Assembly: GCF_024539815.1 (NCBI RefSeq)
Contig: NZ_JAHHIU010000140.1
Location: 1-37,228 of the forward strand
Reading direction: 5' to 3'
DNA from: Streptomyces hayashii
GTDB taxonomy: Bacteria > Actinomycetota > Actinomycetes > Streptomycetales > Streptomycetaceae
Length of the DNA: 37,228 nucleotides
This document shows positions 15,742-23,665 of the stretch, piece after piece; the stretch's first letter is position 1; every line of letters starts with the position of its first letter. The translations under genes were made by a program, and so were the position numbers. The notes under the pieces are model-generated. The model saw only the letters and a list, made by a program, of their open reading frames with translations, had not been told where the DNA came from and searched no databases.

Positions 15742-17130
15742 GTGAACGCGCCCGTCCCCGCTGAGCTCCCCGTCGTTGTGATCGGAGCCGGACCCGCCGG
15801 TCTGGCCGCCGCCGCCCACCTGGTCGACCGAGGCATCGAGCCGCTGGTCCTGGAAGCCGGTCCGACGGCCGGGGCAGCGGTGCGGGAGTGGTCGCACGTG
15901 CGCCTGTTCTCCACTTGGGGCGAGGTCACCGATCCGGCAGCGGAGAAGCTGCTCGCGCCGACCGGGTGGACCACGCCGGACCCGGGTTCCTACCCGACGG
16001 GTGGGGACTGGGTCGGGCAGTACCTCCAGCCGCTCGCCGATGTCCTCGGGGACCGGGTCCGCACGGGGGCACGGGTGACCGGGGTGTCCCGTACCGGCCG
16101 CGACAGGATCGTCGACGCCGACCGCCAGGCACAGCCCTTCGTCGTCCACGTCGAGCACGCGGATGGCAGCGAGGAGCGGCTGTTCGCCCGTGCGGTCATC
16201 GACGCGTCCGGCACATGGGCCACGCCCAGCCCTGCCGGCGGGAGTGGTCTGCCCGCACTTGGTGAGCGCGCTGCAGCCGACAGGATCACCTATCGCGTCC
16301 CTGACCTGAAGGACCCGGCCGTACGGGCCCGGTACGCCGGGAAGCGCACCGCTGTGATCGGTTCCGGGGCATCCGCCTTCACCGCGCTGGCCTACCTCGC
16401 CGACCTGGCCAAGGCCGACGACGGCACGGGCACCAAGGCCGTGTGGATTCTGCGCCGCGGCATCTCCGGCTCGACCTTCGGCGGCGGCACCGGCGACCAG
16501 CTCCCGGCCCGCGGCGCACTTGGCCAGGCGGCCAGAGCCGCGGTGGACGACGGATACGCGGACGCGGTCACGGGGTTCCGGACCGAGGGGATCGAGCGGG
16601 ACGACGCCGGCCGCCTGGTCCTCGTCGCCGAGGACGGCACCCGCCTGGAACCGGTGAACGAGGTCATCGTTCTGGCCGGCTTCCGCCCGGACCTGTCGTT
16701 CCTGACCGAGATCCGTCTCGGCCTCGACGAACGCCTTCAGGCGCCAACGCGACTCGCGCCGCTGATCGACCCGAACCAGCACTCCTGCGGCACCGTCTAC
16801 CCGCACGGCCATCGCGAACTCGCTCACCCCGAACAGGGCATCTACCTCGTCGGCATGAAGTCCTACGGCCGGGCCCCGACCTTCCTCGCCATGACCGGCT
16901 ATGAACAGGTCCGCTCCGTCGTCGCGGCCGTCGCCGGGGACATCGACTCCGCCGACCGCGTCGAACTCACCCTCCCCGAAACCGGAGTCTGTGGCGGAGC
17001 AGGACTCTTCGACGCCCCCGAGGCGGACCAGGCTGATGGCGGCTGCTGCACCACGGCATCGCAACTCATCCAGCTCGGCGCGAACACCACCGCCGAAGAA
17101 GCCCCGGCGGGCGGCTGCTGCGGCTCGTAA
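15742..17130 (+). CDS. ArsO-like FAD/NAD(P)-dependent flavoprotein
   Basis: This 462-aa flavoprotein has an FAD-binding Rossmann motif at the N-terminus (VVVIGAGPAGLAAAAHLVDR) and a second nucleotide motif near residue 205 (TAVIGSGASAFTALAYLADL), as in flavin-containing monooxygenases and related oxidoreductases. ArsO of the Streptomyces plasmid pHZ227 ars cluster is such a protein; its exact reaction is not settled, and this assignment is by family and context. The GTG at 15742 follows AAGGAG at the right distance; longer starts would include the operator. The last 40 residues carry three Cys clusters (GVCGGAG, DGGCCTT, GGCCGS) that could bind arsenite. It is followed by a strong terminator at 17153-17190, so it is transcribed alone. 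Confidence 0.85.
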   Translation: MNAPVPAELPVVVIGAGPAGLAAAAHLVDRGIEPLVLEAGPTAGAAVREWSHVRLFSTWGEVTDPAAEKLLAPTGWTTPDPGSYPTGGDWVGQYLQPLADVLGDRVRTGARVTGVSRTGRDRIVDADRQAQPFVVHVEHADGSEERLFARAVIDASGTWATPSPAGGSGLPALGERAAADRITYRVPDLKDPAVRARYAGKRTAVIGSGASAFTALAYLADLAKADDGTGTKAVWILRRGISGSTFGGGTGDQLPARGALGQAARAAVDDGYADAVTGFRTEGIERDDAGRLVLVAEDGTRLEPVNEVIVLAGFRPDLSFLTEIRLGLDERLQAPTRLAPLIDPNQHSCGTVYPHGHRELAHPEQGIYLVGMKSYGRAPTFLAMTGYEQVRSVVAAVAGDIDSADRVELTLPETGVCGGAGLFDAPEADQADGGCCTTASQLIQLGANTTAEEAPAGGCCGS

Positions 17131-17152
17131 CCCTTCGCAGCACTCCTGGACG

Positions 17153-17190
17153 CGGGGCCGCGACCGGATCGGCGGCGGGTCGCGGCCCCG
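17153..17190 (+). terminator. Terminator after flavoprotein gene
   Basis: Thirteen-base arms CGGGGCCGCGACC (17153-17165) and GGTCGCGGCCCCG (17178-17190) pair perfectly around a 12-base loop, 23 bases after the stop. GC stem without T-run, typical for Streptomyces. Confidence 0.75.
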
Positions 17191-17234
17191 GCCGGCTCTG
17201 CCTGTTCAACAGTCTGCGCGATCAGCACATTTGA

Positions 17235-17609
17235 TCATCGTGCAAGATCTCGGACGCCCACGACCGGCAGTCGTTCGGTGATCGAGTTCATGCCGCTCAT
17301 GATGTCGTCCGGCACCTTGACGTAGGTGTCGGATCCGTTGAACGTCAGCCCCTGTCCGTTGCCCGACCAGCCCGCGGTGCCGTTGACGGTGCCGTTCCTG
17401 CCGTTGCCCGAGGAGTCCACCGCCACGGTCCCCGAGGCGGCGTCGAGTTTGTACCGGAGAGCCAGGCCGTCGGTGATCTCCGCCGCCTGGGCGGGGGCCG
17501 CCGGGTCGGCAAGGCCCATGAGGAGTGAGGCGACGGCCACGGCGGCTCCCGCCCGGGCCGGAGCGCCCGGCCGGAATCTCCGAAGACCCTGAGGTCTCAC
17601 GCTGTGCAT
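17235..17609 (-). pseudogene. 3'-truncated secreted LamG-domain protein
   Basis: The reading frame gives a 124-residue product: signal peptide (Arg-rich start, AVAVASLLMGLADPAAPAQA), then the beginning of a LamG/concanavalin-like sugar-binding domain (ALRYKLDAASGTVAVDSSGN, then LTFNGSDTYVKVPDDIMSGM). Such domains normally run on for another 100 residues and are joined to a glycosidase, often GH43 or a beta-L-arabinofuranosidase. Here the family resemblance stops after MNSIT near 17280 and the tail ERLPVVGVRDLAR is unrelated. ATG 17609 has AGGGG upstream and looks functional. The break faces the arsenic locus, so that locus or a deletion next to it probably removed the rest. Confidence 0.75.
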
Positions 17610-17643
17610 GGTTCACATCCCCTGAAGAGGACATGCCTGAGGA

Positions 17644-17681
17644 GCGGGACGCGGCGCCTCGGCCGAGGCGCCGCGTCCCGC
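17644..17681 (-). terminator. Perfect 38-bp palindrome, terminator of GH43 gene
   Basis: The 19-base arm (17644-17662) and its exact reverse complement (17663-17681) adjoin without a spacer; the core is CGCCTCGGCCGAGGCG. It lies in the gap between the GH43 stop and the LamG start, both on the minus strand, and most likely ends GH43 transcription. The perfection over 19 pairs is unusual. Confidence 0.7.
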
Positions 17682-17793
17682 CGGGATACATGTGGTCTCG
17701 CGTTGCGCTTGCGGGTGGGATGTCGGCCGTTCCAGCTCACGGGCGGGCGGGCGGCAGGGGGGCAGCGCCCGAGGCGCCGGCATCCCGGTCGGG

Positions 17794-19224
17794 TCAGCTC
17801 GTCAGCCGGAAGGTGGCGTCGCCGCGTCCCGTCGCGGTGGTGATCGTTTCGAGCTTCAGCTGGAACGCGTAGTGGCGGATGTACCGGTCGGGGTGGTTGT
17901 ACGACTGGAACGACGACCAGGTCGAGTCGGCGAGTCCGGCGACCTGGCGGAAGGTGGCGTCCTCGGCGAACTGGGTTGTGCCGTCGTTGTGGACCAGTTG
18001 GAAGTCGGAGCCGTCGCTGCGCAGGTAGTAGCCGGGGAAGTTGACCGACTCGAAGGAGACGGTGCCGGAGCCGGCCAGGCCGGGGCGCGGCCGGAACCTG
18101 GCGTCGTCGTTGGTGACGTTCTGGTCGATGCGGACGTCGAAGTTGGTGTGCCGCACGTACCGGTCCTGGAAGTTGAACGACTGCAGCCGCTTGGCCGGGG
18201 TGTTCGCCCAGCGGGCCTGGATCCGGGCGTCCTCGGCGGCCGTCAGGTTCAGGATCGAGCCGTGGCGCTTCTTGGTGCCGCCCAGGGAGTAGGTTCCCGA
18301 GGTGGGGAGCTGGTAGGTGCTGGTGACGGACGGGTTGTTCGTCGCGACCGGCATGTACCCCTTTCCGGCCGCGTACTGGTCGAGGTAGAGGGTCCACTCG
18401 TTGCGGTCCCTGAACTTCATCCACATCGGGCCCTCGACCTGGGATCCGGTCAGACCGATGCCGGAGAGGTTACCGAGGCTGGTCCAGGCGCCGAGGACCG
18501 AGTTGCTGCCTTCAAGGGTGATCTGGCCGTCACCGGAGGCCCGCACGTAGCGGAAGTCGCCGACACCGGAGGGGACCTCGACGATCTGGGTGTCGATGAC
18601 GCCCTGGGTGCCGGGGCGGTCGATGTAGACCTGCGGTGTGGTGATCGTGTGGAAGTCGGAAGTGCGGGCGTAGTAGATGCGGTGCTTCAGCACGCCGTCG
18701 AGGGTGGCGTTGGTCGCCCAGTACATGACGTAGTCGCCTGTGGTCGGGTCCCAGATCGCCTCCGGGGCCCATGCGTTGCGCCCGTCGGGGATGGCGCCGG
18801 CGACGTTGAGCAGCCACGGCTGAGACCAGGTGACCAGGTCCGTCGACTCCCACACCACGAGGTTGCGGCTGCCGTTGGACGTGGAGTCCGACCACGACTG
18901 TCCGCAGCCGATGCACAGGTCGGTGGCGATGATCCAGTACTTGTCACCGCCCGGCGAGCGCACCAGGGCGGGGTCGCGCACCCCGCGGGTGCCCACCGTG
19001 GAACGCAGGGTCATCCCGCCGCCGTTGAGGTCGGACCAGTTCAGTCCGTCCGCGCTGTACGAGAAGTACATCTGCTGACCGGTCGAGCCCTCCCCGATGA
19101 AGTGCGTCATCAGGTACCCCGGCTCGGCGGCGGCGGCCCGCTGGGGTGCGGTCACGACCTGGGCGGTGAAGAGCAGGCAGGCGGCGACGAATATCGCTGC
19201 CAGCCGGGAGAGAACCGCAGGCAT
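17794..19224 (-). CDS. Secreted GH43-type glycosidase with CBM42/AbfB domain
   Basis: This 476-aa exported enzyme starts with a signal peptide (to about residue 33, AQVVTAPQRAAAAEP). A five-bladed-propeller GH43-like catalytic region follows to about 320, with acidic landmarks RGVRDPALVRSP (catalytic-base type Asp), NAWAPEAIWDPTTGDYVMYW and GSQVEGPMWMKF (Glu of the acid position). The C-terminal 140 residues are an AbfB/CBM42 arabinofuranose-binding domain: repeats LQSFNFQDRYVRH, FESVNFPGYYLRS and SYNHPDRYIRH are diagnostic. Likely substrates are arabinan or arabinoxylan side chains outside the cell. ATG 19224 has an AGGAA ribosome site. It is divergent from the rhamnosidase gene 721 bases away, forming a small pectin/hemicellulose locus with the truncated LamG gene. 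Confidence 0.88.
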   Translation of the reverse strand: MPAVLSRLAAIFVAACLLFTAQVVTAPQRAAAAEPGYLMTHFIGEGSTGQQMYFSYSADGLNWSDLNGGGMTLRSTVGTRGVRDPALVRSPGGDKYWIIATDLCIGCGQSWSDSTSNGSRNLVVWESTDLVTWSQPWLLNVAGAIPDGRNAWAPEAIWDPTTGDYVMYWATNATLDGVLKHRIYYARTSDFHTITTPQVYIDRPGTQGVIDTQIVEVPSGVGDFRYVRASGDGQITLEGSNSVLGAWTSLGNLSGIGLTGSQVEGPMWMKFRDRNEWTLYLDQYAAGKGYMPVATNNPSVTSTYQLPTSGTYSLGGTKKRHGSILNLTAAEDARIQARWANTPAKRLQSFNFQDRYVRHTNFDVRIDQNVTNDDARFRPRPGLAGSGTVSFESVNFPGYYLRSDGSDFQLVHNDGTTQFAEDATFRQVAGLADSTWSSFQSYNHPDRYIRHYAFQLKLETITTATGRGDATFRLTS

Positions 19225-19432
19225 ATGCGTTCCTGTTCTTGGTCTGGTGCCGTGATCAGTGCAGGTGAGGTGGCGGGTGAGGCCCGACCGGGCCGGATGC
19301 CCGGGTCAGGGTGCGGCGGCCGCGGCGTCCGTGCCGTTGCGGAGGTACCGGCTCCGTGGGGTGCAATATCGCGTGCTGTGCGGTCAGCGGCCGAGGCGTC
19401 GCGGTCTTCGCGTGGGAGCGGCAGGGGCCGGG

Positions 19433-19509
19433 CCCCGCGATGGCGGGCCGGGTGACGAGACAGCTCACCGGGACCCCGCGATGGCGGGCCGGTTGACGAG
19501 TCAGCTCAG
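19433..19509. repeat. Direct repeat, two ~36-bp copies, period 41
   Basis: The segment starting CCCCGCGATGGCGGGCCGG at 19433 recurs at 19474; over 36 bases the copies differ at three positions. The second halves (GTGACGAGACAGCTCA and TTGACGAGTCAGCTCA) suggest protein-binding half sites. It lies in the upstream region of both the GH43 and GH78 genes. Confidence 0.65.
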
Positions 19510-19836
19510 AGGGCCGACAGCGCTGTCACAGGAGTACGACGGCGACGGGCGCGCAAGACGGGCTGCCCCTTCCGGCAGCCATGGTTCGAGGAATCGAACG
19601 CCGTTCGCAAGTTCGTGCAGAAGATAGGTGCCGGCCGAGAGTACGTCAATGGAACCGGCCGGTACGGTCTCGACCTCCCGCACCTGACCGCTCACCGCGC
19701 GGGAACCCTCCGCGCTCCACCCCCTTGAACTGCGCAGACCTCCCGACACCACTCGGGCCGCTTCCGCAAGTTCCGGTTGCGCGGCCATTGACACGATGCC
19801 TGCGCCGGGGTCAGGATCACGCCTGCAAACACACGA

Positions 19837-19850
19837 TTGAAACGATTCAA
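19837..19850. promoter_or_regulatory. LacI-family-type operator upstream of GH78 gene
   Basis: TTGAAACGATTCAA is a near-palindrome with central CG, the pattern recognised by LacI/GalR-family repressors. It lies about 95 bases before the rhamnosidase start in locally AT-rich sequence where a promoter is expected. Sugar-responsive repression is the natural reading; the repressor gene is not in this window. Confidence 0.5.
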
Positions 19851-19945
19851 AATCCCGGAAGCAAAAATTCCGCCCCGTCTCGCCCCAGGGCTGCCGACGC
19901 GTCTGCCGCCCTCTCCGCTCTCCGTACATCTCCTAGGAGCCCGCG

Positions 19946-22900
19946 ATGCACGATGTGACGCGCCGCAACATTCTCCGCTCGGCCATAGGCGTGGCCCTGG
20001 CCCCCACCCTGGGTTCCTTGATGCTGCCCGGGGTGGCGCCGACGGCGTCCGCGGCGGTCTCGTGGACCGCGAAGTGGATCTGGGCTCCGGCCAGTACGAC
20101 GAACCAGTGGGTGGCGTTCCGCAGAACGTTCACCCTGGGCGCCGCTCCCTCGAAGGCGGTGACCCAGATCGCGGCGGACTCCAAGTACTGGCTGTGGGTG
20201 AACGGCACCCTGGTGGTCTTCGACGGCGGACTCAAGCGCGGCCCGAACCGTACGGACACCTACTACGACGAGATCGACCTGGCCCCGTACCTGACCAGCG
20301 GCAGCAACACGGTGGCGCTGCTGGTGTGGTACTTCGGCAAGGAGGGCTTCTCGCACAGCAGCAGCGGCAAGGGCGGTCTGCTGTTCCAGTCCGACATCAC
20401 GACCTCCTCCACCACCACCCGCGTGGTCAGCGACACCGGCTGGAAGCACACTGTCCACCCGGGCTACTCGAACAACACCAGCGGCACCCAGGTCAACTTC
20501 CGGCTGCCGGAATCGAACGTCTACTACGACGCCCGCAACGCCACCGCCATGGCCGACTGGCAGTCCTCCGGCTTCGACGACAGCGCCTGGAGCGCCCCCA
20601 CCGACTTCGGCGCCGCGGGCGCCGCGCCCTGGAACGGCCTCGTCGAACGGCCGGTCCCGCAGTTCCGGTACTCCGGCCTGAAGTCCTACACCAACGATGC
20701 CTCGCTGCCGGCCACCGGCCAGGGCTCCACAGCGATCTCGGCCTCCCTGCCGTCCAACATCCAGGTCACGCCGTACCTGAAGGTGAACGCCCCGGCCGGC
20801 GCCGTGATCGGCATCCAGACCGACCACTACGACGACGGCAAAGGCCTGGTCGGCATCGACCAGAAGACCATTTTCAACGTCCGCGCCACCTACGTCTGCG
20901 CCGGCGGGGTCCAGGAGTTCGAGCCGCTGGCCTGGATGAGCGGTACGGCGGTGAAGTACACCATCCCCACGGGTGTGACGATCGTGGACCTCAAGTACCG
21001 GGAGTCCGGCTACGACACGGACTTCGCCGGGTCGTTCACCAGCGATGACGCCTTCTTCGACACCGTGTGGACCAAGGCCTCCCGCACCATGTACGTCAAC
21101 ATGCGGGACAACTACATGGACTGCCCGACGCGTGAGCGCGGCCAGTGGTGGGGCGATGTGGTCAACCAGCTGAAGGAGGGCTTCTACACCTTCGACACCA
21201 GGTCCCACGAGCTGGGCAAGAAGGCCATCGCGCAGCTGACCTCCTGGCAGAAGGACACCGGGGCGCTCTACTCCCCGATGCCCTCGACCATCTGGACCGC
21301 CGAACTGCCCAACCAGATGCTCGCCTCGGTGTGGTCGTTCTGGACGTTCCACCTCTACACCGGCGACACGAGCACGGTCACCGCCGCCTACCCGGCGGTG
21401 AAGAAGTACCTGGACCTGTGGAGCCTGGGCAGCGACGGCCTGGTGGCCCACCGCGCCGGTGACTGGGACTGGCAGGACTGGGGCAGCAACATCGACACCC
21501 GGATCCTGAACAACTGCTGGTACTACCTGGCCCTGGACACCGCCGCCAAGCTCGCCGACCTCAGCGGCAACACCGGCGACGTGGCCGGCTGGCAGGCCCA
21601 GCGCACCAGCATCAAGGCCAACTTCGACACCCTGCTCTGGAACTCCACCAAGAACGAGTACCGCTCCCCGGGCTACACGGGCGACACCGACGACCGGGCC
21701 AACGCCCTCGCCGTCGTCGCGGGCCTGGCCACCCCCAGTCACTACCCCGCGATCACGAACGTGCTGCGCACCCACCTCAACGCCAGCCCCTACACGGAGT
21801 TCTACGTCCTGGAGGCGCTGTACCTGATGGGCGCGGCCACCGTCGCCGAGGAGCGGATGCGCAACCGCTTCGCCGCCCAGGTCGCCGACCCCGCCTGCCA
21901 CACCCTGTGGGAGGTGTGGGTCAAGTCGCAGGGCACCGACAACCACGCCTGGAACGGCGGCCCGCTGTACGCGCTGTCCGCCTACTCCGCCGGCGTCCGC
22001 CCCACCACGGCGGGCTGGGAGACGTACGAGGTGATCCCGCAGACCGGCACCCTCACGAAGATCAACACCGTGACGCCCACCATCGCGGGCGACATCCGCT
22101 TCGGCATCACCCGCGACGGAACCCAGGCGACCCTCACGCTCACCTCGCCGAGCGGCACGACCGCCCGGGTGGGCGTGCCCACCTACGGCGGCTCCCAGCC
22201 CGTCATCAAGGCGAACGGCACCACCGTCTTCACCGGTGGCTCCTCCACCGGCAGCGTCAGCGGCCTGAGCTATGACGGCAAGGACTCCTCGTACGTCTAC
22301 TTCAAGGTCCAGCCGGGCACGTGGACGTTCACCGCGACAGGCACCGGCCGCCTCGACAACCTGGCCGTGGGCCGGCCGGTCACCAGCAACAACAGCCTGG
22401 AGAACAGCAGCTGGGGCAAGAACCGGCTCACTGACGGAACGCTCACCAGCGTCAACGGCGCCAAGGGCTACACCAGTAACGAGTTCTCCTCCGCCGATGT
22501 GAGCACGAACCCCGTCTGGGTCGAGATCGACCTCGGGGCCGACACCGACCTCGACGCCGTACGCCTCTTCCCCCGCACCGACACACCGGCCGCCGGGGGT
22601 GGCACCGCCGGCTTCCCCGTGGACTTCACGATCCAGACGCGCCCGGACGGTTCCAGCACCTACACCACGGCCCGCACGGTCACCGGCCAGCCGAACCCCA
22701 ACGGAGCGGTGCAGACGTACGGCTTCAAGACCACCACGGCACGCTACGTCCGGCTGCAGGCCACCAAGCTCGGCAGCCCCGCGTCCGACGAATCCACCAA
22801 GTTCCGTCTCCAGCTCGCCGAACTCACCGTCCCGACCGCCGCGACGACCGTGAAGGCCAACTACACGCTGGAGAACGGCGACTGGGGCAAAACGCGGCTG

Positions 22901-23308
22901 CTGGACGGCATCACCACCAGCACGACCGGAGCCAAGGGCTTTACCAGCATCGACTTCCCCGCCGCCGACGTCAGCGACACGGCCGTGTGGATCGAGGTCG
23001 ACCTCGGCGCCGACCGGCCCATCGGCTCCGTCACCCTCCACCCGCGCACCGACACCGGCGGCGCCGGCGGCGGCTCGCCGAACTTCCCCGTCGACTTCAC
23101 CCTCCAGACCCGCCCCGACGGCTCCACCACCTACACCACCGCCCGCACCGTGACCGGCCAGGCCAACCCGAGCGGAGCCGCCCAGACCTACACCCTCACC
23201 TCCACCACCGGCCGCTACCTGCGCCTGACGGCGACCAGACTCGGCACCCCGGCTTCCGACGAGACCACCAAGTTCCGCCTGCAACTGGCCGAGATCGGCA
23301 TCAAGTAA
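19946..23308 (+). CDS. Secreted GH78 alpha-L-rhamnosidase with two C-terminal binding domains
   Basis: This 1120-aa exported enzyme removes terminal rhamnose, probably from pectin side chains or plant glycosides. The N-terminus DVTRRNILRSAIGVALAP followed by ASAA fits a Tat signal peptide. Beta-sandwich domains (WTAKWIWAP..., about 40-330) precede the (alpha/alpha)6 catalytic domain, which shows the GH78 signature DNYMDCPTRERGQWWGD (about residue 386-402) and a downstream acidic motif HTLWEVWVKSQGTDNHAW (Glu near 655). After about residue 805 come two similar 150-residue domains of the discoidin/CBM32 kind (SSWGKNRLTDG and GDWGKTRLLDG start them), a tandem duplication. ATG 19946 follows TAGGAG. 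It is divergent from the GH43 gene and transcribed alone. Confidence 0.9.
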   Translation: MHDVTRRNILRSAIGVALAPTLGSLMLPGVAPTASAAVSWTAKWIWAPASTTNQWVAFRRTFTLGAAPSKAVTQIAADSKYWLWVNGTLVVFDGGLKRGPNRTDTYYDEIDLAPYLTSGSNTVALLVWYFGKEGFSHSSSGKGGLLFQSDITTSSTTTRVVSDTGWKHTVHPGYSNNTSGTQVNFRLPESNVYYDARNATAMADWQSSGFDDSAWSAPTDFGAAGAAPWNGLVERPVPQFRYSGLKSYTNDASLPATGQGSTAISASLPSNIQVTPYLKVNAPAGAVIGIQTDHYDDGKGLVGIDQKTIFNVRATYVCAGGVQEFEPLAWMSGTAVKYTIPTGVTIVDLKYRESGYDTDFAGSFTSDDAFFDTVWTKASRTMYVNMRDNYMDCPTRERGQWWGDVVNQLKEGFYTFDTRSHELGKKAIAQLTSWQKDTGALYSPMPSTIWTAELPNQMLASVWSFWTFHLYTGDTSTVTAAYPAVKKYLDLWSLGSDGLVAHRAGDWDWQDWGSNIDTRILNNCWYYLALDTAAKLADLSGNTGDVAGWQAQRTSIKANFDTLLWNSTKNEYRSPGYTGDTDDRANALAVVAGLATPSHYPAITNVLRTHLNASPYTEFYVLEALYLMGAATVAEERMRNRFAAQVADPACHTLWEVWVKSQGTDNHAWNGGPLYALSAYSAGVRPTTAGWETYEVIPQTGTLTKINTVTPTIAGDIRFGITRDGTQATLTLTSPSGTTARVGVPTYGGSQPVIKANGTTVFTGGSSTGSVSGLSYDGKDSSYVYFKVQPGTWTFTATGTGRLDNLAVGRPVTSNNSLENSSWGKNRLTDGTLTSVNGAKGYTSNEFSSADVSTNPVWVEIDLGADTDLDAVRLFPRTDTPAAGGGTAGFPVDFTIQTRPDGSSTYTTARTVTGQPNPNGAVQTYGFKTTTARYVRLQATKLGSPASDESTKFRLQLAELTVPTAATTVKANYTLENGDWGKTRLLDGITTSTTGAKGFTSIDFPAADVSDTAVWIEVDLGADRPIGSVTLHPRTDTGGAGGGSPNFPVDFTLQTRPDGSTTYTTARTVTGQANPSGAAQTYTLTSTTGRYLRLTATRLGTPASDETTKFRLQLAEIGIK
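22365..23305 (+). repeat. Intragenic duplication of carbohydrate-binding-like domains
   Basis: Two consecutive blocks (about 22365-22830 and 22850-23305) encode domains with the same order of motifs: W-G-K-x-RL-x-DG, VWVE/IEVDLGAD, FPVDFT, QTRPDGS, TTARTVTGQ, and SDExTKFRLQLAE. They differ at many positions, so the duplication is not recent but is still obvious at the DNA level in places. Confidence 0.75.
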
Positions 23309-23665
23309 CCCGCCACAGCCACAGTGGCCCGCCCGTCCCGACGCACACCCACTTGCCGGGGCGGGCAGCCCTTGCGAACAGCAGACCTCCATACGGAGCA
23401 CCCCTCGGCCGGCGCCCGCAGCCCGCCCGAGCCCTGACCCGGGGCATCCGCCACCTCGGCGGGCGCCATGCCTCGGGCCCGCGAGGGCGGGCAGCCGACG
23501 CACGCCATACCGCAGAGCGCCCCGCCGCCATGCCTCCACAAGATCCTCAGGCTCGGCGGCGCTGATCACGACCGCCCCCGACCACCACTGCCCGACCTGG
23601 GCGCCAAAGGATGGTGCCCGTGTGCGGTCGCCGGGGGCGTATCGGCTCCGCGTTCCTCGCTGGGA
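23309..23665. other. Gap between GH78 gene and convergent LysR gene
   Basis: A GC-rich imperfect hairpin (GCCCGCCCGTCCCG near 23329 against CGGGGCGGGC near 23358) probably ends the rhamnosidase transcript. The rest of these 357 bases shows nothing I can support as a gene. Confidence 0.4.

Larger units (their letters stand above)
19225..19945. other. Long intergenic region between GH43 and GH78 genes
   Basis: These 721 bases separate two divergent polysaccharide genes. They hold a 41-bp spaced direct repeat (19433-19509), a LacI-type operator candidate (19837-19850) and no gene I can support; open frames crossing the region have no family resemblance. Confidence 0.5.

Noticed and set aside
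19847..23569. A 1240-codon open frame on the minus strand opposite the rhamnosidase gene
   Set aside because: Repetitive Gly/Val/Ala-rich translation, no family motif, and the plus strand codes a clear GH78 enzyme.
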